Made by a program: the position numbers and the translations under genes
Assembly: GCA_002633115.1 (NCBI GenBank)
Contig: NWBJ01000094.1
Location: forward strand, 1 to 62,741
DNA: 62,741 nt
Direction of reading: 5' to 3'
Origin: Muribaculaceae bacterium Zag1
GTDB lineage: Bacteria; Bacteroidota; Bacteroidia; Bacteroidales; Muribaculaceae
Shown: positions 1 to 6,713 of the stretch, in pieces
How the letters are laid out: the number at the start of each line of letters is the position of its first letter
Position numbering within the stretch: the first letter of the stretch is position 1
Notes under the pieces: generated by a model
The model's database searches: none
Told to the model about the DNA's origin: nothing
What the model saw: the letters and a program-made list of their open reading frames with translations, nothing else

Positions 1-19
1 TCACAAAATTTTGGACACC

Positions 20-730
20 CTACTTTTTAAACCACATTTCACAGAAATCTATATATACCTCTTTGGGGATTACGGGGAGGCCGAACATTGACGAAGATTG
101 GAAGAAGGGTCTGGCAGGAGAAGCGAACATCTCTGCCATCACATGGCGTTGCGATCCTGAGAAGATGAATCGCGAATAGGGGGTGCGCTGGATGTAGCTG
201 CGCAGCAATGCTTCTATCTGTGTTCCGTTGGGATATTTGGAGACCTGTTGGAATTCATCAATAGCAATAATGCAAGGGGTCTTGGATTTATTGATATATT
301 CAAATATTTCTTCCAATGTAGCTTCAGGTCGCACTTGTGGACCAAATCCTATGCCCCAGGTAGGAAAACCGTTAATGTCAAAAGATATCTCGCTGCGTAA
401 TGAAGCGAGTGCATTGATGAATTTGTCAATCGCATCCTTGCCTCGAGGCTTAAGAGCCTCAGTGACCGCTTTGCTTAGGGCGCTTATAAACTCCATCAAA
501 TTGTTGGTCGGGTAAATGTCTACATATACAGTGACAAATTCCTCCTTTATTTCTTTTTGGGAAAATAGATGGCGTATCAAATCCGTCTTGCCTACACGTC
601 TTTGGCTCATAAGCACTACGTTGTTGCCGTTGATCAGCAACCGCACCAGTCGCTCGGTTTCCTGTTCCCGGTCGCAGAAATACTCAGCTCCAGCGTACCC
701 ATTCAACACAAAAGGATTCTTCAGTTTCAT
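20..730 (-). CDS. AAA ATPase of the archaeal-ATPase type, probably C-terminally truncated
   Basis: P-loop ATPase of unknown cellular role. The 236-residue product has a Walker A-like motif QRRVGKT (residues 43-49) and a Walker B stretch IIAIDEF near residue 155, followed by FSGSQRH, a sensor-like segment typical of this family. Full relatives run to roughly 350-380 residues with a C-terminal winged-helix or nuclease-like part; here a TAG stops the frame right after FCEMWFKK, where the family normally continues. The window edge lies 19 bases further on, so I cannot tell a real truncation from a point stop or a frameshift. The start MKLKNPFVLNGYAGAEYF aligns with the N-terminus of the ATPase fragment at 15887-16099. 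The gene is preceded by a palindromic operator-like site (789-827). Its substrate is not known. Confidence 0.7.
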   Translation of the reverse strand: MKLKNPFVLNGYAGAEYFCDREQETERLVRLLINGNNVVLMSQRRVGKTDLIRHLFSQKEIKEEFVTVYVDIYPTNNLMEFISALSKAVTEALKPRGKDAIDKFINALASLRSEISFDINGFPTWGIGFGPQVRPEATLEEIFEYINKSKTPCIIAIDEFQQVSKYPNGTQIEALLRSYIQRTPYSRFIFSGSQRHVMAEMFASPARPFFQSSSMFGLPVIPKEVYIDFCEMWFKK

Positions 731-788
731 ACTTCAACCATTTATTGCCAATATCACAACATTTCTTGCAAATTTAGCAACTTTCTAA

Positions 789-827
789 CGAATAACGAAA
801 TTTTCGTTACGAAAATTTCGTTATTCG
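789..827. promoter_or_regulatory. 39-bp perfect palindrome, candidate operator of the 20-730 ATPase gene
   Basis: Two 19-bp arms flank a single central base (808). The site contains CGAAATTTTCG at 796-806 and its complement form CGAAAATTTCG at 810-820. On the minus strand a -7 element TAAATTTG lies at 769-776. Counting 19 bases upstream puts the -33 position at 796-799 (TTCG), inside the nearer palindrome half, so a bound protein would sit on the promoter. The same 11-mer occurs twice upstream of the paralogous fragment at 15887-16099. Confidence 0.6.
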
Positions 828-847
828 TTATCTTTGTTCGCAAGGAC

Positions 848-1756
848 CTAATCGGACTGGGAGGCGAGTGGTTCGGAGAGGCGCTGGACGAGGGTGGTGC
901 CGGGAGGGACGGAGTGGGTGACCCAGAGGTTGCCGCCGATTGTGGAGCCTCGGCCGATGGTGATGCGGCCAAGGATGGTCGAATTGCTATAGACAATCAC
1001 ATCGTCTTCGATGATGGGATGGCGGGGGATACCCTTGATGGGGTTGCCATCTGCATCGAGCGGAAAACTCTTGGCTCCGAGCGTCACGCCCTGATATAGC
1101 TTTACATTATTGCCAATGATGCAAGTTTCGCCAATCACCACGCCGGTGCCATGGTCGATTGAAAAATGATGGCCAATCTGGGCTCCGGGATGGATGTCGA
1201 TGCCCGTCTCACTATGGGCCAATTCGGTGATGATGCGAGGTATCAATGGCACTCCCAGGTTGAGCAGCACGTGGGCTATGCGCTGGTTGAAGACAGCGCG
1301 AATCGTGGGGTAGCAGCTGATGATTTCACCGACATGCTTAGCCGCAGGGTCGCCATTGTAGGTAGCCTCGACATCGGTGGCAAGGATTTCTCGCAGACGG
1401 GGCAAAGACTGCACAAATTGCTCAGCCTTCTCTACAGCCGTCTTCTCGCGCTCTTCGGCTGAGAGATTGTCACACTCGTGGGTTTCGTCCTCGAGAAAGC
1501 ACAGGCCCGCTTGAATTTGGTCAGTGGCAATGCGGCACACTTGCTCTACACTCACCCCTATGTGATAGCGCAGAAAGGAAGAATGAGTCGCCACCTCGCC
1601 ATAGTAGCCGGGGAAGATGATTGAGCGGCATAGCTCAATCATCTCCCTCAGCTTGGGGGCCGAGGGCATCGGCTCGCCATCGCTGTGGCAGTGGAATAGA
1701 TGGCGATAGGGGGCTATCGCCGATAGTTGGTCGATAGTTGAGGTCAGGCGGTCCAT
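848..1756 (-). CDS. cysE: Serine O-acetyltransferase (CysE/EpsC type)
   Basis: Acetylates L-serine with acetyl-CoA to O-acetylserine, the first committed step of cysteine synthesis, in the cytoplasm. The 302-residue protein has a long helical N-terminal region and then the left-handed beta-helix signature with hexapeptide repeats: GIDIHPGAQIGHHFSIDHG, GVVIGE, IIGNNVKLYQGVTLGAKSFP, followed by HPIIEDDVIVYSNSTILG. The catalytic His lies in SIDHGTGVVIGE. The length fits the longer EpsC-like form common in Bacteroidetes. It starts 3 bases after the tyrA stop and is the last gene of the aromatic operon, so it is probably cotranscribed. That is notable because the leader peptide upstream of pheA contains a Cys-Cys pair. 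Confidence 0.93.
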   Translation of the reverse strand: MDRLTSTIDQLSAIAPYRHLFHCHSDGEPMPSAPKLREMIELCRSIIFPGYYGEVATHSSFLRYHIGVSVEQVCRIATDQIQAGLCFLEDETHECDNLSAEEREKTAVEKAEQFVQSLPRLREILATDVEATYNGDPAAKHVGEIISCYPTIRAVFNQRIAHVLLNLGVPLIPRIITELAHSETGIDIHPGAQIGHHFSIDHGTGVVIGETCIIGNNVKLYQGVTLGAKSFPLDADGNPIKGIPRHPIIEDDVIVYSNSTILGRITIGRGSTIGGNLWVTHSVPPGTTLVQRLSEPLASQSD

Positions 1757-1759
1757 CTT

Positions 1760-2533
1760 TTATTTTAGATTGGCGCGCACCTCGCTCAGGTAGGCTTTCA
1801 TGGCCTTGCAGTCGCGAGCCTCGACAATCTCTTTCAGTCGCTGCATCTGCTCGATAATGCGGGATAGCTGCTTGGGAGAATTGGGGTTGAAGAGAATCTC
1901 GCTCACCAGATAGTCATCCTCGCCCATCAGGCCTTGGGCGATGGCCATGTGGCGCTTGAAGGTGGTGCCGGGAGCGTCTTGGTGCTTCATCACTGAGGCG
2001 AAAGCGAGAGTCGAGGCAAAGGGGATTGAGAGCGAGTAGGCGATGGTCTCGTCATGTTTCTCAAAGCTGTATTCCTCGATGTGGAGGCCGAGGCGATTGT
2101 ATAGGTCGCGGAAGAATATGCGGCCTAGGTGGTCGCCCTCGGTGATGATGACAGCATTCTCGTTGGCCAAGTTGCTGAGTGAGGCGAATGTGGGACCAAA
2201 CATCGGGTGGGACGATGCGAAGGGATGGCCGCACTGGGCGTAGAATTCCGGCAGTCCGGTCTTGACCGATGCTATATCGCTGATGATGCAGGTCTTGGGC
2301 AGGTAGGGGAGTACCGACTCAAAGGCCTGGAGGGTGTATTTTACTGTAGCGGCATTGATGAGCAGCTGAGGCTCAAAAGCCTTGATTTCGTCGAGCGAAG
2401 TGAATCGCTGGCAGTTGAATGTGAATTTGAGGCGTTCGGGCTTGACATCGTAGACTGCGACCTCATGCTCAGATGAGAGCACATCGCAGAAAAACGATCC
2501 CATTTTCCCCGCCCCGAGTATCAATATCTTCAT
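1760..2533 (-). CDS. tyrA: Prephenate dehydrogenase
   Basis: Oxidative decarboxylation of prephenate to 4-hydroxyphenylpyruvate with NAD(P)+, the tyrosine branch. The N-terminus MKILILGAGKMGSFFCDVL carries the Rossmann GxGxxG. HPMFGPTFASL (residues near 95) is the conserved substrate-binding His-Pro-Met-Phe-Gly segment. The C-terminal half is helical, as in the dimerisation domain. At 257 residues it is a short monofunctional form without ACT or chorismate mutase domain; the mutase is fused to DAHP synthase at 3009-4088. It lies between the four-helix-bundle gene and cysE. Confidence 0.92.
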   Translation of the reverse strand: MKILILGAGKMGSFFCDVLSSEHEVAVYDVKPERLKFTFNCQRFTSLDEIKAFEPQLLINAATVKYTLQAFESVLPYLPKTCIISDIASVKTGLPEFYAQCGHPFASSHPMFGPTFASLSNLANENAVIITEGDHLGRIFFRDLYNRLGLHIEEYSFEKHDETIAYSLSIPFASTLAFASVMKHQDAPGTTFKRHMAIAQGLMGEDDYLVSEILFNPNSPKQLSRIIEQMQRLKEIVEARDCKAMKAYLSEVRANLK

Positions 2534-2541
2534 GTCGTAAA

Positions 2542-3008
2542 GGATAAACTATAAGTGATAAGTGATAAGGTAGGCTAACGCAACGTAACTTATCAGGTAC
2601 ACATTATTTTTTATCAGAATTTATTTTTCTTTTCACTGTTTTTATAGAAGCGGTAAGGAGTTTTTGTATCTCTACGGCATCTCCATATATGCTTTCAAAA
2701 GCTTTTTCATCAGTTATGAATTCACCTTCATATAATAGTTCTAACCAATATATGGTTTCGTTAGACTCTTTTTGTGAGATAGCTAATTTATGGATGAAAT
2801 CACCATCTGATTCTGCGAAATAAGCTTCTGCAATACAAGCTCCTATGCTAGTGCCGCTTCTTAGTATTTGTTTAGAAATTACGGTTTCATGTAACTCGTT
2901 TTTGAGATATTTATAGAGTTTTATGATTCTTAATGCAAATGCTTTACTTTTAGTTCTTAGTATACTTTGTCTCATCACACGTTATCACTTATCCTTTATA
3001 GTTTATCC
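2542..3008. mobile_element. Inverted-repeat-bounded cassette carrying a four-helix-bundle gene
   Basis: The stretch between aroG/CM and tyrA is bounded by two 27-bp arms, 2542-2568 and the reverse complement of 2982-3008, which agree at 25 of 27 positions (GGATAAACTATAA... and GATAAGTGATAA). The right arm touches the aroG/CM stop codon and the left arm lies 8 bases upstream of tyrA. The content is clearly more AT-rich than the flanking operon genes. No transposase is encoded. Similar words occur at 30381-30413, so the arms may also belong to the iterated-word class of intergenic repeats in this genome. Calling it mobile is inference. Confidence 0.45.
2604..2978 (-). CDS. Four-helix-bundle protein (IVP/23S rRNA-associated family)
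   Basis: A 124-residue, almost wholly helical protein of the family first met as ORFs in intervening sequences of bacterial 23S rRNA genes (S23/IVP) and common in Bacteroidetes. Family features seen are ALRIIKLYKYL, SKQILRSGTSIGACIAEA (the conserved R-S-x-x-S-I-x-x-x-I-x-E helix) and KLAISQKESNETIYWLELL. The biochemical role is not known. It sits inside the aromatic operon in the same direction and is flanked by inverted repeats, which suggests a cassette that arrived later than the operon. An alternative start at the second Met (2975) is equally possible. Confidence 0.85.
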   Translation of the reverse strand: MMRQSILRTKSKAFALRIIKLYKYLKNELHETVISKQILRSGTSIGACIAEAYFAESDGDFIHKLAISQKESNETIYWLELLYEGEFITDEKAFESIYGDAVEIQKLLTASIKTVKRKINSDKK

Positions 3009-4088
3009 CTATCGGAGGCGGTCATTGAAGACCTCGATTTGCTGACGGACAGACTCTTCGTGGATGGCTGAGAAGACAGAGCGCATGAATTCGCCACTCA
3101 TCTCCATCTCTTGCGCTTGCTTTACGCGCGAATTGATGATATCATCATAGCGCTGAGCCTGGAGGATGGGCATGCGATGCTCCTTTTTGTATTGGCCGAT
3201 GTCGCGCGACACTTGCATACGCTTGGCCAGAATCTCTACGAGATCATTATCGAGGCGGTCGATTTCCTGGCGCAAGAGGGTCAGATTCTCAGTGGTGGTA
3301 TTCTCTTGGCGCAACACCAGAGTATTGAGGATGAAGTTGAGAATCTCGGGCGTAACCTGTTGGCTCTTGTCACTCCATGCGCAGTCGGGATCGCAGTGGC
3401 TCTCGATAATCAGGCCGTCAAAACCCATGTCGAGTGCTTGCTGAGACAGGGGTGCAACCAGTTCGCGCTTTCCCCCGATATGGCTGGGGTCACAGATGAT
3501 GGGCAGGTTGGGGAGGCGACGGCGCAGCTCGATAGGTATGCGCCATTCGGGCATATTGCGGTACATGTGTTTGCCATAGGCGCTGAATCCTCGGTGTATG
3601 GCTCCGAGCTTGCGGACACCGGCATTGTAGATGCGCTGCAGGGCGCCAATCCACAGCTCCAGGTCGGGGTTGACAGGATTTTTCACGAGCACGGGCACAT
3701 CCTTGCCTGATTCCTTGATGGCGTCGGCAACCTCTTGCATGGCAAATGGGTTGGCCGAGGTGCGCGCGCCAATCCAGAGCAGGTCGACATCGGCATCGAG
3801 AGCCGCCTCGACGTGGGCGCGATTTGCCACCTCCGTGGCTGTGCGCATGCCAGTCTCCTCCTTCACGCGCTTGAGCCAGGGGAGGCCCTCTACGCCAATG
3901 CCCTCAAATCCACCGGGCTTGGTGCGCGGTTTCCAGATGCCGGCGCGGAATATCTTGATTCCGTTGTTGGCGAGTTCGCGTGCTGTGCCCAGCACTTGTT
4001 CTTCGGTCTCAGCGCTGCAAGGGCCAGCGATGATAATGGGCTTGTCGATAGCAATGCCCTCAAATGAGATGGGTTGGAGATCTTCCAT
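3009..4088 (-). CDS. aroG: Bifunctional DAHP synthase / chorismate mutase
   Basis: Condenses phosphoenolpyruvate with erythrose 4-phosphate to DAHP (first shikimate step) and converts chorismate to prephenate. From MEDLQPISFEG the protein is 359 residues. The N-terminal class I-beta (KDO8P synthase-like) barrel carries IIAGPCSAET, IWKPRTKPGGFEG, LLWIGARTSANPF, PVLVKNP, IHRGFSAYG and CDPSHIGGKR. The C-terminal AroQ-type mutase reads RQEIDRLDNDLVEILAKRM and GQYKKEHRMPIL. The frame is open up to 4184, but those 32 residues (MKNRAVGALPPG...) are not family-like and cover a hairpin, so I chose 4088. The fusion allows feedback control of the synthase through the mutase domain. Confidence 0.93.
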   Translation of the reverse strand: MEDLQPISFEGIAIDKPIIIAGPCSAETEEQVLGTARELANNGIKIFRAGIWKPRTKPGGFEGIGVEGLPWLKRVKEETGMRTATEVANRAHVEAALDADVDLLWIGARTSANPFAMQEVADAIKESGKDVPVLVKNPVNPDLELWIGALQRIYNAGVRKLGAIHRGFSAYGKHMYRNMPEWRIPIELRRRLPNLPIICDPSHIGGKRELVAPLSQQALDMGFDGLIIESHCDPDCAWSDKSQQVTPEILNFILNTLVLRQENTTTENLTLLRQEIDRLDNDLVEILAKRMQVSRDIGQYKKEHRMPILQAQRYDDIINSRVKQAQEMEMSGEFMRSVFSAIHEESVRQQIEVFNDRLR

Positions 4089-4194
4089 ATTATATCGGTA
4101 TTTTTGATTTATTAGATAGGAGCACACCGCGAAGCGGTGCGCCACAGAACCGGGAGGGAGAGCGCCCACGGCCCTATTTTTCATTCTTCATTTT
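4089..4194. repeat. Intergenic hairpin and CATTTTT word repeats
   Basis: Between the aminotransferase and aroG/CM genes lies a GC hairpin (CACCGC gaa GCGGTG, 4125-4139) and, at 4177-4208, tandem copies of TTCATTTTT that run into the 3' end of the aminotransferase gene. The same word fills 5446-5483. Confidence 0.5.
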
Positions 4195-5352
4195 TCATTT
4201 TTCATTTTTGATGCGGCGTAGGGCCTCGCGCAGCTTGTCGGGGGTGGCGCAGAGCGAGATGCGGATGTAGCGGTTGCCATTAGAGCCGAATATGAAGCCC
4301 GGGGTGATGAACACGCGCTTGTCATAGAGTACCTCATCGCACAGCTTCTCAGGACTCTCGGCCGATTCGGGTATGCGGCCCCATAGGAACATGCCCCGTT
4401 GCTTGGGGTCGAAGGTGCAGCCCAGAGCCTCCATTATCTGCTCGGCAATCACTCGGCGCTCGGCGTATGTGTCGTTGATTTGCTTGTACCAAGCATCATC
4501 AGCGCTGAGAGCCTTGACGGCTGCCTTCATCATGGGCTTGAACTGGCCAGAATCGACATTGCTCTTGACCTTGATAAACCATGACAAGAACTCAGGATTG
4601 GTAGCGATCATACCAATGCGCCAACCGGCCATGTTGTGGCTCTTGCTGAGCGAGTTGAGTTCGATTGCCACATCCTTTGCTCCAGGCACTTGCAACAGCG
4701 ACATTGGCTGCTCGTTGAGGATGAAACTATAAGGATTGTCATGCACAAGCACAATCTGATGACGTTTAGCAAACTCTACGGCGCGACGGAATGTCTCCAT
4801 CTGAGCCGGAGCCCCAGTAGGCATGTGGGGGTAGTTGAGCCACATCAGCTTGATGCGGTCGAGCGGCAAGCGCTCTAAAGCCTCGAAGTCGGGTTGCCAA
4901 TCATTCTCTGGCAACAGGTCATAAGGAAATATTTCAGCCTCGGCGAGTTTGGAAGCCGATGTGTAGGTCGGATATCCGGGATTTGGCACCAGCACTCCAT
5001 CGCCTGGGTTGAGGAAGGTAAGCGACACGTGCAGCACAGCCTCCTTTGAACCTATCAAGGGCTGGATTTCGGTGTCGGGATTCAGCTCTACGCCATAGCG
5101 CTCGCCATACCAGCGGGCAAAGGCTCGCCTGAGTTCGGGGAGTCCGGTGAAGGGCTGATAGGAATGGGCATCGGGCTGATGAGCCACCTCGCAGAGGGTC
5201 TCGATAACCTCATCGGCGGGCATGCGGTCAGGGCCACCAATGCCGAGCGACACGATGTCGCGTCCTTGGGCATTGAGAGCGGCTACTTCTTTGAGTTTCT
5301 TTGAGAAATAATATTCTTGTATCTGAGATACGCGATTAGCAGGAACTATCAT
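4195..5352 (-). CDS. PLP-dependent class I/II aminotransferase (aromatic operon)
   Basis: Fold-type I aminotransferase of 385 residues, most likely transaminating phenylpyruvate and 4-hydroxyphenylpyruvate, judged by its place between pheA and aroG/CM. Visible features are SLGIGGPDRMPADEV, YQPFTGLPELRRAFARWY, the cofactor-binding GSKEAVLHVSLTFL and PNPGYPTYTSAS, VLVHDNPYSF (Asp to the pyridine nitrogen) and the Schiff-base Lys in ELNSLSKSHNMAGWRIGM. The C-terminus has NGNRYIRISLC with the carboxylate-binding Arg. It resembles LL-diaminopimelate/aspartate-type enzymes in sequence style, so the exact substrate is inferred from the operon. Confidence 0.88.
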   Translation of the reverse strand: MIVPANRVSQIQEYYFSKKLKEVAALNAQGRDIVSLGIGGPDRMPADEVIETLCEVAHQPDAHSYQPFTGLPELRRAFARWYGERYGVELNPDTEIQPLIGSKEAVLHVSLTFLNPGDGVLVPNPGYPTYTSASKLAEAEIFPYDLLPENDWQPDFEALERLPLDRIKLMWLNYPHMPTGAPAQMETFRRAVEFAKRHQIVLVHDNPYSFILNEQPMSLLQVPGAKDVAIELNSLSKSHNMAGWRIGMIATNPEFLSWFIKVKSNVDSGQFKPMMKAAVKALSADDAWYKQINDTYAERRVIAEQIMEALGCTFDPKQRGMFLWGRIPESAESPEKLCDEVLYDKRVFITPGFIFGSNGNRYIRISLCATPDKLREALRRIKNEK

Positions 5353-5445
5353 GGCAATTAAAAGTTAAAAATGAAAAATTAAAAATGGCAATTTGGGTTT
5401 AAACAATAGGGATGTTAGCAATGTGCTGACCGTTATTCCTATTTT

Positions 5446-5483
5446 TCATTATTCATTTTTCATTTTTCATTATTCATTTTTCA
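5446..5483. repeat. Short tandem word repeat TTTTTCATTATTCA
   Basis: Iterated TTCATTTTTCAT and TTCATTATTCAT words fill the gap between pheA and the aminotransferase gene, with a partly complementary block (AAAATGAAAAATTAAAAATG) at 5366-5387. The two blocks could pair in the transcript. Confidence 0.5.
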
Positions 5484-6332
5484 TTATCCCCGGGGGGTTG
5501 GGCACTCGACATATTGGCCCAGGTCTTTGAAATCGTTAATTAGGGGGCGGATGGCATCGATGGCTTGGTGATAACGCACTATCGAATCAAAGGTGATGTC
5601 GACGTAGAAGCGGTATTCCCACTCGCGCCCGATGATTGGTATAGATTGGATCTTGGATAGATTCAAGTCGTAGAATGACAGGATTGACAGCACCTTGGAG
5701 AGCGCGCCCTTGGTGTGAGGCAGAGTGAAGGCTATTGAGGCTTTGTTGATTTGTCCCTCCTTGGGCCCTATCTCTGTGGCAAGCAGCGGGTCGGCGAGGA
5801 TTAGGAAGCGGGTGAAGTTGCGCTTGTTGGTCTCAATGCCTTTCTCCAAGATATTCAGTCCGTAGAGATTGGCTGCAAATTCTCCGCACACTGCCGCATG
5901 GCCCATCATGTTTTTCTCGGCTATCTCTGCCGCAGCCCCGGCGGTGTCAAATTTCTCAATCATCTTGAGATTGGGATGGCGGCGCAGGTATTGCTCGCAT
6001 TGCATCAGGGCGATGGGGTGGGAGTTGGCCTCGGTGAGTTCGTCGATGGTCTGGCCGCGCAGAGCGCACAGCACGTGCGAGATGCGCATCTTGTGTTCGC
6101 CGATAATGCGGAGGCTGCTTTGGCGCAGCAGTTCATGGTTCTGGAGGATGCTGCCGGCGATGGTATTCTCGATGGCAACGATGCCAAGCAGCGAAGCGTC
6201 GGTGCTGAGCGTGTCGAACATGTCGTTGAAAGTCTCGCACGGAATCGTCTCGATTTCCTCGCCGGGGAAGAACTGCTGAGCAGCAGCATCGTGGAAGCAT
6301 CCCTTTATGCCTTGGATAGTAATGCGGAGCAT
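5484..6332 (-). CDS. pheA: Prephenate dehydratase
   Basis: Converts prephenate to phenylpyruvate, the committed step to phenylalanine. The 282-residue monofunctional enzyme has a catalytic PDT domain (residues about 3-180, with GIVAIENTIAGSI, SHVLCALRGQ, SHPIALMQCEQYL, FDTAGAAAEIAEKN, NFTRFLIL) followed by an ACT regulatory domain (HTKGALSKVLSILSFYDLNLSKIQSIPI...YRFYVDI). The ACT ESRP-like motif is replaced by KIQSIPI. It is the first gene of the operon. Its 5' leader of about 310 bases contains the attenuator at 6501-6632 and a long GTCAAAA repeat, so expression is probably set both by attenuation and by ACT-mediated phenylalanine feedback. Confidence 0.94.
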   Translation of the reverse strand: MLRITIQGIKGCFHDAAAQQFFPGEEIETIPCETFNDMFDTLSTDASLLGIVAIENTIAGSILQNHELLRQSSLRIIGEHKMRISHVLCALRGQTIDELTEANSHPIALMQCEQYLRRHPNLKMIEKFDTAGAAAEIAEKNMMGHAAVCGEFAANLYGLNILEKGIETNKRNFTRFLILADPLLATEIGPKEGQINKASIAFTLPHTKGALSKVLSILSFYDLNLSKIQSIPIIGREWEYRFYVDITFDSIVRYHQAIDAIRPLINDFKDLGQYVECPTPRG

Positions 6333-6337
6333 ATTAA

Positions 6338-6488
6338 GTCAAAAGTTATAAGTCAAAAGTCAAAAGTACTTTATAAGTCAAAAGCCAAAAGTACTTTATA
6401 AGTCAAAAGTCAAAAGTCAAAAGTCAAAAGTCAAAAGTCAAAAGTCAAAAGTTATAAGTCAAAAGTACTTTATAAGTCAAAAGTCTTT
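6338..6488. repeat. Tandem AGTCAAAA repeat between attenuator and pheA
   Basis: About 150 bases are almost entirely iterated AGTCAAAA units, including an uninterrupted run of 7-8 units around 6399-6450, interspersed with copies of AAAAGTACTTTATAAGTC (the 10-mer AAAGTACTTT is self-complementary). It lies in the transcribed leader downstream of the terminator and upstream of the pheA start. Confidence 0.75.
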
Positions 6489-6504
6489 GAGTGGGCCAAT
6501 AAAA

Positions 6505-6534
6505 AATCCCGCTCTTGGGTACAGGAGCGGGATT
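6505..6534 (-). terminator. Attenuator terminator hairpin of the aromatic operon
   Basis: On the minus strand AATCCCGCTC (6534-6525) pairs perfectly with GAGCGGGATT (6514-6505) across a 10-base loop and is followed by a run of six T (6501-6506 region). This is a strong intrinsic terminator placed about 75 bases after the leader peptide start and well before pheA. Its 5' arm can instead pair with 6573-6584. Confidence 0.85.
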
Positions 6535-6584
6535 ATATGGATATGGGCAAATCATAATCATAAGGCACACACAATCTCGCTCCT
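6523..6584 (-). promoter_or_regulatory. Candidate antiterminator of the aromatic operon leader
   Basis: The minus-strand segment AGGAGCGAGATT (6584-6573), inside the leader-peptide codons, is complementary to AATCCCGCTCCT (6534-6523) at 11 of 12 positions (one A-C mismatch). This pairing uses the 5' arm of the terminator and would prevent its formation. The two structures are therefore mutually exclusive, as in classical amino acid attenuators. The leader stop codon (6558-6560) lies in the loop between the two arms. Confidence 0.75.
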
Positions 6585-6632
6585 ATCGCAGCAATAGAAG
6601 TAATAGAACGAGTATGAGTAAAATCGTGTCAT
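6558..6632 (-). CDS. Leader peptide rich in Phe, Tyr and Cys (attenuator)
   Basis: A 24-codon frame starts at ATG 6632 and ends with TGA at 6558. Residues 4-13 read FYSYSFYYFY, giving 3 Phe and 5 Tyr in ten residues, followed at once by Cys-Cys; a third Cys stands near the end. The start lies about 14 bases from the predicted transcription start, and no other purpose for such a composition is evident. The downstream operon makes Phe and Tyr and ends with cysE. A ribosome stalled on the aromatic or Cys codons would leave 6573-6584 free to form the antiterminator. A ribosome reaching the stop would cover that arm and allow termination. The peptide is assigned from composition and position only. 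Confidence 0.85.
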   Translation of the reverse strand: MTRFYSYSFYYFYCCDRSEIVCAL

Positions 6633-6652
6633 ATTGTCATTGATTTTGGTCG

Positions 6653-6683
6653 CAAAATTACAAATTATTTTTCAACTACCAAA
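6653..6683 (-). promoter_or_regulatory. Promoter of the aromatic operon
   Basis: TTTG (6683-6680) and TAATTTTG (6660-6653) on the minus strand are separated by 19 bases, matching the Bacteroidetes primary sigma consensus. Transcription would start near 6646. Confidence 0.75.
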
Positions 6684-6713
6684 AATAATTACGATTTTTT
6701 TGTCAGAAATTTA

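Noticed and set aside
4089-4184. 32-residue N-terminal extension of the DAHP synthase/chorismate mutase
   Set aside because: It covers a GC hairpin and does not resemble the family; enzymes of this type begin at MEDLQPISF-like sequences.
6501-6540. Plain terminator of the DUF5723 gene
   Set aside because: It lies downstream of a separate promoter and leader frame on the same strand, and the competing helix with 6573-6584 fits an attenuator much better.
6636-6640. Earlier ATG at 6640 as start of the leader peptide
   Set aside because: It meets a TGA after two codons; the ATG at 6632 opens the aromatic-rich frame.
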